Under the pieces are notes generated by a model, which was not told the DNA's origin, did no database searches, and was given only the letters and a program-made list of their open reading frames with translations. The position numbers and the translations under genes are program-made. Positions 1 to 6,181 of a stretch of 17,150 nt of DNA are shown piece after piece. Position 1 is the first letter of the stretch; the number at the start of each line of letters is the position of its first letter. The stretch comes from an uncultured Oscillospiraceae bacterium (GTDB lineage: Bacteria > Bacillota_A > Clostridia > Oscillospirales > Oscillospiraceae), in NCBI GenBank assembly GCA_934667865.1, contig CAKUMR010000006.1:1-17150 (forward strand), given 5' to 3'.

Positions 1-631
1 CATCCGCGAGTACGCCGAGTTCGGCTCCGGCTTCAAAATCGCCATGCGCGACCTTGAGATCCGCGGCGCGGGCAATCTTCTTGGCTCGGCTCAGTCGGGG
101 CATATGCTTTCCGTGGGCTATGATCTCTACCTGAAGCTGCTGGAGGAGGCCGTGCTTGAAGAGCGCGGCGAAAAGCCCGCCGAGGAGGTCGCCTGTACCG
201 CCGATCTGGATGTGACGGCCAACATCGACAAGCAGTACGTCCCCTCCGGCGAGCAGCGCATGGACCTCTACCGCCGTATGGCGGCCGTGCGCTCGCAGGA
301 GGACGCAGACGAGCTGCTCGACGAGATCGTCGACCGCTACGGCGATCCGCCGAAGGGCGTGATGAACCTGATCGCCATCGCGCTGCTGCGCGCAAAGGCG
401 GCGGCCGCCGGCATCTGCGACATCTCCCAGAAGGGCCGGACGCTGCGCTTCACCTACGCGCAGTTCACGCTGGAATCCGTCGCGGCGGTCTGCGGTGCGC
501 CGGAATACAAAAAACGGGTGTTTTTCTCTCCGAATGCAGAAAAGCCCCTGCTGACGCTGAATCTCGCCGCCGGAGAGAATCCCCTGCTGGCGGCGCAGCA
601 GTTTCTGAATTTCATGCAGACTGCAAAATAA
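1..631 (+). CDS. mfd: Transcription-repair coupling factor Mfd, C-terminal part (5' end outside window)
   Basis: Partial gene: the reading frame is open from base 2 and ends at TAA 629-631, giving 209 residues of a protein that is usually about 1150 long. The segment begins IREYAEFGSGFKIAMRDLEI and continues RGAGNLLGSAQSGHM. This is the conserved RecG/Mfd translocase motif at the end of the helicase module. The remainder matches the C-terminal D7 domain of Mfd, including QYVPSGEQRMDLYRRMA and DEIVDRYGDPP. Mfd is an ATP-driven DNA translocase that removes stalled RNA polymerase at lesions and recruits the UvrA-containing excision repair machinery in the cytoplasm. No convincing terminator follows it, and the next gene has its own promoter 50 bases downstream. 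The family call is secure; upstream domains cannot be judged. Confidence 0.96.
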   Translation, partial: IREYAEFGSGFKIAMRDLEIRGAGNLLGSAQSGHMLSVGYDLYLKLLEEAVLEERGEKPAEEVACTADLDVTANIDKQYVPSGEQRMDLYRRMAAVRSQEDADELLDEIVDRYGDPPKGVMNLIAIALLRAKAAAAGICDISQKGRTLRFTYAQFTLESVAAVCGAPEYKKRVFFSPNAEKPLLTLNLAAGENPLLAAQQFLNFMQTAK

Positions 632-681
632 ACAAATTCTTGAATTGACAGAAATGACATAAGTTAGTTACGAAAACGTTG

Positions 682-709
682 TTGCTTTTTGGGTTTTTTT
701 CGATATAAT
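682..709 (+). promoter_or_regulatory. Sigma-A type promoter for the VanW-family gene
   Basis: A -35 box TTGCTT (682-687), a 16-base spacer and a perfect -10 box TATAAT (704-709) are seen. Transcription would start near 716, about 50 bases before the ATG at 765. The spacer is very T-rich. This makes the VanW gene a separate transcription unit from mfd. Confidence 0.72.
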
Positions 710-716
710 ATGTGTA

Positions 717-743
717 GATTGCAAGCAATCGCCCTCTGGCGAT
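717..743 (+). promoter_or_regulatory. Two overlapping small hairpins in the VanW gene leader
   Basis: GATTG-CAAG-CAATC (717-730) and ATCGCC-CTCT-GGCGAT (728-743) are perfect small stems that share bases 728-730, so only one can be fully formed at a time. They lie between the predicted transcription start and the ribosome binding site AAAGGAG (751-757). They match no riboswitch class I know. A role in mRNA 5' end stability or translation is possible but unproven. Confidence 0.35.
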
Positions 744-764
744 AGGATACAAAGGAGAAAATCA

Positions 765-2723
765 ATGGGCAAATTTGAAAAAAAGCCGCAGAAGGCGCAG
801 AAGCAGAAGTCCGGCAGCAAGAAAACCGTGCTTCTTGTGAGCGTTATCGCGGCAGTCGTTCTGGTCGTCGGCGTTTTCGCCGCCTTCCTTCTGCTGCGTG
901 ACGACGGCAAGATCGTCGGCAACCTCTATGTCGCGGGCGTGGATGTCGGCGGCATGACCAAGGAGCAGGCAAAGCAGGCCATCACCGAGCGTCTGAAGCT
1001 CTATGGCGAGAACACCATGGAGGTCGACCTCTACGGCCGCAGCTTCCCGCTCTACACCACCGCCTATGATCCGGAGCATGTGCAGCTCGTGGACATCTTC
1101 GGCAAGCCGATGGACCCCAGCGAAGCCACGGAAGCGACACAGGAGCCCTCCGAGTCCTCGGAATCCTCGGAAACCGAGCCGGAATCCTCCGAAACGGAGC
1201 CGGAGACCGAAGCGACCGAGCCGACCGAGAAAACGCCGGAGGACGCCCCGTTGGACGCCGACGGCAAGCCTCTGGAGTATCTGGGCCGGCTCACGATCTC
1301 CCCGGCGGACGCGAACGTCGCGCTGGATGTGGACGCCGCGGTGAACGCCGCCTTCCAATACGGCCGCAGTTCCTTCCTCTTCTTCTCTCAGCTGAAGGTC
1401 AAGACGCTCTCCGAACGCCACGATCTGGAGGCCTCGGACTACCTGACCGTGAATGAAGAGAAGATCCGCTCCATTTTGCAGGCGGGCGCCGACAAGTACG
1501 GCAGCACCCTCGCGGAGAGCACCGTGAACGCCACCGCCGGTGCGGATAAGGCCGTTCACATCACCTTCGGCACCAAGGAAAGCAAGCTCGACGTCGCCGC
1601 ACTCTATCAGCAGCTGCTCGACGCCTATATCGCGGCGGAATTCCACCAGCAGTACACCATGGAGGAAACCTTCCCCGCCCCCGTCGACCTGGACAAGCTC
1701 TACAGCAGCTATTGCACCGCGCCGGTCAACGCCGTCTGCGATGAGGACACCTATGAGATCACCGACGGCACGGCAGGCTACGGCTTTGAGATGGCCGACG
1801 CCGTCAAGCTGCTGGACAAGGCAAAGCCCGGCGAGTCCGTGACCATCACGATGGGCACGCTGGAGCCGCAGTACACCCGCGAAAAGCTGGAGGCCACGCT
1901 GTTCCACGACGTCCTCGGCTATGTGGAAAGCCCGCACTCCTATAATCCGCCCCGTACCCGCAATCTGGAGCTGGCCTGCGAGCAGATCAACGGTCTGATC
2001 CTCAAGCCGGGCGAGACCTTCTCGTTCAACAAGGTCGTCGGCCAGCGTACCGCGGAGCGCGGCTTCCAGGAAGCCGGCGTGTATGTCGGCGCGGACACCG
2101 TCGATCAGCTCGGCGGCGGCGTGTGTCAGGTCGCTTCCACCGTTTACTACTGCACCCTGCAGGCGGAGCTGGAAGTCATCGAACGCACCGAGCACCGCTA
2201 CGTTCCCGCATATATCCCCTGGGGCATGGACGCCACGGTCTACTGGGGCAGTCTGGACTACCAGTTCCGCAACAATTCCAGCTATCCCATCCGCATCGAG
2301 GCCGAGTGCAACAGCCGCTATGTCATCATGAAGTTTGTCGGCACGGAGACCCGTGACTACACGCTCAAGTTTGAGTCCGACTCCCAGATCACCGACCGCT
2401 GGGAAGAAAAGATCGTCGAAATGACCCCGGAGGAGGCCGCAGAGAAGGGCTACAAGGACGGTCAGGTCATCGTAGATCCCTACAGCGCCGCCAAGGTCAA
2501 GACCTATAAGTACAAGTACGACAAGAACGGCAAGGAGATCGCCTGCGAATTCATTGACAATTCCTCCTATGCCCGCCGCGACAAGGAGATCGTGAAGATC
2601 ATCCAGCCGGAGGAGCCGACGGAGCCGTCCACACAGCCGACCGAGCCCTCCACCGCGCCGACGACCGCGCCGACGGAACCGTCTACGGAACCGACGGAGC
2701 CGGAGCCGACGGAGGAACCGTAA
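765..2723 (+). CDS. VanW-family cell-surface protein (YoaR-like), membrane anchored
   Basis: 652 residues. The ATG is chosen because AAAGGAG (751-757) lies 7 bases upstream. A Lys-rich cytoplasmic start is followed by one transmembrane helix (about 21-44). Residues 45-115 and 170-370 resemble the peptidoglycan-binding-like (PG_binding_4) repeats that precede VanW domains. They are split by a Ser/Glu/Thr-rich acidic stretch (about 119-160). The VanW domain covers about 380-515, with RTRNLELACEQING, LKPGETFSFN, GGGVCQVASTVYY and PWGMDATVYWG all visible. A further small C-terminal domain (about 530-615) ends in a Pro/Thr/Glu/Ser tail. VanW was named from vancomycin-resistance clusters but its biochemical role is not settled. 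This gene is not in a van cluster, so a resistance function should not be inferred. It probably acts outside the membrane at peptidoglycan. The family call is firm; the function is not. Confidence 0.93.
   Translation: MGKFEKKPQKAQKQKSGSKKTVLLVSVIAAVVLVVGVFAAFLLLRDDGKIVGNLYVAGVDVGGMTKEQAKQAITERLKLYGENTMEVDLYGRSFPLYTTAYDPEHVQLVDIFGKPMDPSEATEATQEPSESSESSETEPESSETEPETEATEPTEKTPEDAPLDADGKPLEYLGRLTISPADANVALDVDAAVNAAFQYGRSSFLFFSQLKVKTLSERHDLEASDYLTVNEEKIRSILQAGADKYGSTLAESTVNATAGADKAVHITFGTKESKLDVAALYQQLLDAYIAAEFHQQYTMEETFPAPVDLDKLYSSYCTAPVNAVCDEDTYEITDGTAGYGFEMADAVKLLDKAKPGESVTITMGTLEPQYTREKLEATLFHDVLGYVESPHSYNPPRTRNLELACEQINGLILKPGETFSFNKVVGQRTAERGFQEAGVYVGADTVDQLGGGVCQVASTVYYCTLQAELEVIERTEHRYVPAYIPWGMDATVYWGSLDYQFRNNSSYPIRIEAECNSRYVIMKFVGTETRDYTLKFESDSQITDRWEEKIVEMTPEEAAEKGYKDGQVIVDPYSAAKVKTYKYKYDKNGKEIACEFIDNSSYARRDKEIVKIIQPEEPTEPSTQPTEPSTAPTTAPTEPSTEPTEPEPTEEP
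2610..2720 (+). repeat. Degenerate repeat encoding a Pro/Thr/Glu/Ser-rich C-terminal tail
   Basis: The last 37 codons of the VanW gene repeat a unit close to PTEPST (for example PTEPSTQ, PTEPSTA, PTEPSTE), with a nucleotide unit near ccgacggagccgtcc. The encoded tail is acidic, proline-rich and probably extended. Similar linkers occur in the adjacent NagZ-like lipoprotein. Such stretches usually act as wall-spanning spacers and are prone to slippage-driven length changes. Confidence 0.7.
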
Positions 2724-2730
2724 AATAAGA

Positions 2731-2766
2731 AACATCCCCGCAGGATGAAAATCCTGCGGGGATGTT
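2731..2766. terminator. Perfect 16-bp hairpin with GAAA tetraloop between convergent genes
   Basis: The stem 2731-2746 pairs without mismatch with 2751-2766 around a GAAA loop, 7 bases after the VanW gene stop. On the plus strand it is followed by CTGTAAAAAG, so there is no proper U tract. On the minus strand the following bases are TCTTATTTTA, which is modestly U-rich. It probably ends VanW transcripts and backs up termination of nagZ from the other side. Confidence 0.75.
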
Positions 2767-2770
2767 CTGT

Positions 2771-2806
2771 AAAAAGGGGGCCACCGGCACAGGCCGGTGG
2801 CTCCCT
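2771..2806 (-). terminator. Intrinsic terminator of the nagZ-like gene
   Basis: A GC-rich stem (2775-2788 with 2793-2806, one G-T pair) around a 4-base loop lies just past the nagZ stop. Read on the minus strand it ends in TTTTT (2771-2775 complement), the classic intrinsic terminator layout. Confidence 0.85.
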
Positions 2807-2811
2807 CTTGG

Positions 2812-4035
2812 TTATTCGCAGATCCCGGCGCGGACCTTGAGCGTCAGAATGCGCAGGACGCTCTCGTCCACGCGCGCCTGCGTCAGGCCGCCGTTTTGCA
2901 GCGCATCCAGCACACCCTGCGCCGCCTGTTTCAGGTCAGCCGGCATGAGGACGATGTCGCAGCCCGCCTGAATTGCCAGCACCGCCGCCTCCGCCGGGGA
3001 ATAGCTGTCCGTGATCGCGCCCATCTCGTGCGAATCCGTGATGACCACACCGTCAAAGCCCAGCTCGCCGCGCAGCAGGTCGGTCACGACCGCGGACGAC
3101 AGATCACAGGGCGCGTCGCTGCCCGTCACGTTCGGCGCGGACATATGCGAGATCATGACCATTCCCGCGCCCGCCGCTATCCCGGCGGCAAAGGGCTTGA
3201 GCTCCGTCCCGCGCAGGTCGTCCAGCGTCCGCTCGGTCACGGATGCACCCTTGTGGGAATCGGCCTCCGTGCTGCCGTGGCCGGGGAAATGCTTGAGGCA
3301 GGACTGCACGCCGCCGGATTGCAGACCCTGCACCATCGCCGCGACCATGGTCGACGCCACATCCGCGTCGCTGCTGAAGGAACGGTCGCCGATCTCGGTG
3401 TTGTTGGGATTCGTGACCACATCCGCCACCGGGGCAAAATCCACATTGAAGCCGAACTGCGAGATGTCCTGCGCGATGGTCGCGCCCACCTGCCGCACGG
3501 CCTCCGCATCGCCCGCTGCGCCGTAGTCCGCCATCGGGCCAAAGGCCGTGGTGCCAAGCTTCGTGCTCACCCGCGCAACCCGGCCGCCCTCCTCGTCCAC
3601 GCCGATCAGAAGCGGCAGTCTGCTGTAGCTCTGCGTCGCAGCGATCATCTGCGTGGTCTGCTCGCCGCTTTCCAGATTGTCCGCGAAATAGACAATGCCG
3701 CCGACGGGCATCTCGGAAAGCGCCTGCTGCGTCGCCTCGCCTGCGCGCGTGGCGGTAGTTACCCCCGTCAGTGCCTCGGGCCTGACCATGAAGAGCTGGT
3801 AGACCTTCTCCTGCGTCGTCATGCCGCTCAGAATTTCCTCTGCCCGCGCGCGGTAGGGCGCGTCGGGGTCCGGCTCCGTCGGCGGTTCGGTCGGTTCGGT
3901 TTCCGGCGGCTCGGTCGAGGGCTCCTGCGTCACGGACGGCTCCGTCACCACCGAGGGGAAGGGTTCTTCCTTGCCGCAGCCCGCCGCCGAAAGGCAGATC
4001 AGGCCGCAAAGAAACAGCGCCAAAATTCGTTTCAT
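2812..4035 (-). CDS. nagZ: Lipoprotein GH3 beta-N-acetylhexosaminidase (NagZ-like)
   Basis: 407 residues. The start is set at the ATG complementing 4033-4035, which gives MKRILALFLCG and has a GGAGG ribosome site 7 bases upstream. A longer reading frame would begin inside the promoter. The signal peptide ends in lipobox SAAGC, with Cys20 as the likely lipidated residue. A Pro/Thr/Glu linker (about 24-58) leads to a single glycoside hydrolase family 3 domain. KHFPGHG (248-254) followed by ADSH puts the family's His acid/base at H261. VITDSHEMGAI carries the likely nucleophile D334. NagZ-type enzymes remove terminal beta-GlcNAc from peptidoglycan fragments by a double-displacement mechanism. 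The lipobox implies action outside the membrane, as for Bacillus-type enzymes, rather than in the cytoplasm as in E. coli. There is no extra C-terminal domain. It is monocistronic, divergent from the topoisomerase operon and convergent with the VanW gene. Confidence 0.92.
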   Translation of the reverse strand: MKRILALFLCGLICLSAAGCGKEEPFPSVVTEPSVTQEPSTEPPETEPTEPPTEPDPDAPYRARAEEILSGMTTQEKVYQLFMVRPEALTGVTTATRAGEATQQALSEMPVGGIVYFADNLESGEQTTQMIAATQSYSRLPLLIGVDEEGGRVARVSTKLGTTAFGPMADYGAAGDAEAVRQVGATIAQDISQFGFNVDFAPVADVVTNPNNTEIGDRSFSSDADVASTMVAAMVQGLQSGGVQSCLKHFPGHGSTEADSHKGASVTERTLDDLRGTELKPFAAGIAAGAGMVMISHMSAPNVTGSDAPCDLSSAVVTDLLRGELGFDGVVITDSHEMGAITDSYSPAEAAVLAIQAGCDIVLMPADLKQAAQGVLDALQNGGLTQARVDESVLRILTLKVRAGICE

Positions 4036-4057
4036 TCTGCCACCTCCTGTTTTCTGC

Positions 4058-4086
4058 ATTATACCGCACGCGCCGCGCAATTACAA
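4058..4086 (-). promoter_or_regulatory. Promoter of the nagZ-like gene
   Basis: On the minus strand there is a -35 TTGTAA (4081-4086 complement), a 17-base spacer and a perfect -10 TATAAT (4058-4063 complement). The start would fall near 4051, leaving a short leader with the GGAGG site. Its -35 box lies 8 bases from the -35 box of the divergent promoter. Confidence 0.75.
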
Positions 4087-4094
4087 GCGCATGG

Positions 4095-4123
4095 TTGACA
4101 AGCTCCCGAAGAATGACTATACT
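4095..4123 (+). promoter_or_regulatory. Promoter of the topoisomerase operon
   Basis: Consensus -35 TTGACA (4095-4100), 17-base spacer and -10 TATACT (4118-4123). A second -10-like TATAAT (4131-4136) lies just downstream but has no matching -35. The start would be near 4130, about 54 bases before the chosen ATG. Confidence 0.82.
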
Positions 4124-4183
4124 TATACTATATAATGGATAATTGTGCGAAAAAGTACGCAAAATGTCGTGAGGGATTTGGTT

Positions 4184-6163
4184 ATGGCAAAAAAGCAAAG
4201 CTACGGAAATGAAAGCATCACCACGCTCAAGGGCGCCGACCGCGTGCGCAAGCGCCCGGCGGTCATCTTCGGCTCGGACGGGCTCGACGGCTGCGAACAC
4301 GCCGTTTTTGAAATTCTCTCCAACGCCATAGACGAGGCGCGCGAGGGCTACGGCGATCTGGTCGTCGTCACGCGCTATGAGGATCACAGCATTGAGGTCG
4401 AGGACTTCGGACGCGGCTGCCCCGTGGACTGGAACGAAAAGGAGCAGCGCTACAACTGGGAGCTGGTCTTCTGCGAGATGTACGCCGGCGGCAAGTACAA
4501 CAACACCGCGGGCGACAACTACGAATTCAGCCTTGGCCTGAACGGTCTCGGCACCTGCGCCACGCAGTACGCCTCCAAATATTTCGACGCGCGCATCTAC
4601 CGCGACGGCTTCAAATACACGCTCCACTTTGAGCGCGGCAATATCGTCGGCAAGATGACAAAGGAGCCGGCAGACCGCAAAAAGACCGGCTCCTGCTTCC
4701 GCTGGCTGCCCGATCTGGAGGTCTTTACGGACATCAACATCCCCGTGGAATACTACCTCGACACGCTCAAGCGGCAGGCCGTCGTGAACGCGGGCGTGAC
4801 CTTCCGCTTCCGCAATCAGGTCGGCGGGAAATTTGAAACAACGGATTTTTGCTACGAACACGGCATCCTCGACTATATCACCGAGCTGACCGAGGGCAAC
4901 GCCTTCACCATGCCGCAGTTCTGGGAAACCGAGCGCAAGGGCCGCGACCGCGAGGACAAGCCGGAATACAAGGTGAAGATCACGGCCTCTCTGTGCTTCT
5001 CGCGCAGCATGAGCCGGCTGGAATACTACCACAACTCCTCATGGCTGGAGCACGGCGGCGCGCCGGACAAGGCCGTGCGCAACGCCTTCGTCTACGCCAT
5101 CGACGCCTACCTGAAGCAGAACGGCAAATATGTCAAGAACGAATCCAAAATCACCTTTCAGGACGTGGCCGACTGCCTCGTGCTGGTGACAAACTGCTTC
5201 TCCACACAGACCTCCTATGAAAACCAGACGAAAAAGTCCATCAATAACAAATTCATTCAGGAGGCCATGACGGAGTTTTTCCGCAGCCGTTTGCAGGTCT
5301 ATTTTATTGAAAACAAGGGCGAGGCCGACAAGATCGCCGAGCAGGTGCTCATCAACAAGCGCAGCCGCGAAACCGCCGAGCGCGCCCGCGTGACCGTCAA
5401 GAAGAAGCTCTCCGGCAATCTGGACATCTCCAACCGCGTGCAGAAATTCGTCGACTGCCGCAGCCGCGACGCGGAAAAGCGCGAGCTTTACATCGTCGAG
5501 GGCGATTCCGCCATGGGCGCGGTCAAGCTCTCGCGCGACGCGGAATTCCAGGGCATCATGCCGGTGCGCGGCAAAATCCTCAACTGTCTCAAGGCCGACT
5601 ACGCGCGCATCTTCAAAAGTGAGATCATTACCGATCTTCTGCGCGTGATGGGCTGCGGCGTGGAGGTCAGGGACAAGCACGTCAAGGATCTTGCGTCCTT
5701 CGACCTGTCCGCCCTGCGCTGGAACAAGATCATCATCTGCACCGATGCCGACGTGGACGGCTACCAGATCCGCACGCTGATCCTGACCATGCTCTACCGC
5801 CTCGTGCCGACGCTCATCCGCGAGGGCTATGTGTATATCGCGGAGTCGCCGCTCTTTGAGATCACGACGAAGGACAAGACGTGGTTTGCCTACACCGAAA
5901 AGGAAAAGGCGGAAATTCTCAGGCAGCTCGACGGGCAGAAAAGCACCGTCGCGCGGTCGAAGGGTCTTGGTGAAAACGAGCCGGAAATGATGTGGCTGAC
6001 CACCATGAACCCCGCCTCGCGGCGGCTTATCAAGGTCATGCCGGAGGATGCGGAGAAAACCGCCCTCTACTTTGACCTGCTGCTGGGCGACAATCTGGCC
6101 GGGCGCAAGAATTATATCGCTGAAAACGGCAGCCAGTATCTCGATCTGGCCGATCTTTCGTAA
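4184..6163 (+). CDS. Type IIA DNA topoisomerase B subunit, divergent GyrB/ParE paralog
   Basis: 659 residues. The ATG at 4184 (MAKKQSYGNE) follows GAGGGA at 4171-4176. An in-frame GTG at 4145 has no ribosome site. The N-terminal GHKL ATPase shows FEILSNAIDEA (E43 and N47 match the catalytic Glu and Mg-binding Asn of GyrB), EDFGRG (D74) and AGGKY, but GLNGLGT (118-124) replaces the usual GLHGVGA. A transducer domain follows, then the TOPRIM domain with VEGDSAMG (E439) and DADVDG (521-526), which hold the metal-binding acids. The KGLGE motif (593-597) and a WLTTMNP block complete the C-terminal part. With the A subunit it would form an ATP-driven A2B2 enzyme that passes one DNA duplex through another. 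Length fits a ParE-like subunit without the large proteobacterial insert. It reads as a clostridial second topoisomerase rather than the housekeeping gyrB, which usually sits by the replication origin. Gene symbol left open because gyrB versus parE cannot be decided from this window. Confidence 0.92.
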   Translation: MAKKQSYGNESITTLKGADRVRKRPAVIFGSDGLDGCEHAVFEILSNAIDEAREGYGDLVVVTRYEDHSIEVEDFGRGCPVDWNEKEQRYNWELVFCEMYAGGKYNNTAGDNYEFSLGLNGLGTCATQYASKYFDARIYRDGFKYTLHFERGNIVGKMTKEPADRKKTGSCFRWLPDLEVFTDINIPVEYYLDTLKRQAVVNAGVTFRFRNQVGGKFETTDFCYEHGILDYITELTEGNAFTMPQFWETERKGRDREDKPEYKVKITASLCFSRSMSRLEYYHNSSWLEHGGAPDKAVRNAFVYAIDAYLKQNGKYVKNESKITFQDVADCLVLVTNCFSTQTSYENQTKKSINNKFIQEAMTEFFRSRLQVYFIENKGEADKIAEQVLINKRSRETAERARVTVKKKLSGNLDISNRVQKFVDCRSRDAEKRELYIVEGDSAMGAVKLSRDAEFQGIMPVRGKILNCLKADYARIFKSEIITDLLRVMGCGVEVRDKHVKDLASFDLSALRWNKIIICTDADVDGYQIRTLILTMLYRLVPTLIREGYVYIAESPLFEITTKDKTWFAYTEKEKAEILRQLDGQKSTVARSKGLGENEPEMMWLTTMNPASRRLIKVMPEDAEKTALYFDLLLGDNLAGRKNYIAENGSQYLDLADLS

Positions 6164-6181
6164 AGGAGGGGCGGGAGCTTT

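Noticed and set aside
645..673. TTGACA after mfd as a promoter
   Set aside because: Perfect -35 hexamer, but at 17 bases the -10 is TTACGA; the TTGCTT/TATAAT pair downstream is better.
765..2723. Vancomycin resistance role for the VanW-domain gene
   Set aside because: No ligase, dehydrogenase or two-component van genes nearby; VanW-domain proteins are common in clostridia outside resistance clusters.
762..2735. A 657-codon minus-strand frame antisense to the VanW gene
   Set aside because: It is dominated by Gly/Leu/Arg low complexity from the complement of biased codons; the sense strand has a firm family match, promoter and ribosome site.
4036..4080. Upstream TTG-initiated extension of the nagZ-like gene
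   Set aside because: It would start upstream of the -10 box and put residues before a clean lipoprotein signal peptide.
4145..4183. Upstream GTG start for the topoisomerase B gene
   Set aside because: No ribosome binding site precedes it, whereas the ATG at 4184 has GAGGGA at the right distance.
3104..5032. A 642-codon minus-strand frame spanning the nagZ 5' half and the topoisomerase B gene
   Set aside because: It crosses the divergent promoter region and reads nagZ out of frame, so it cannot be a real gene.
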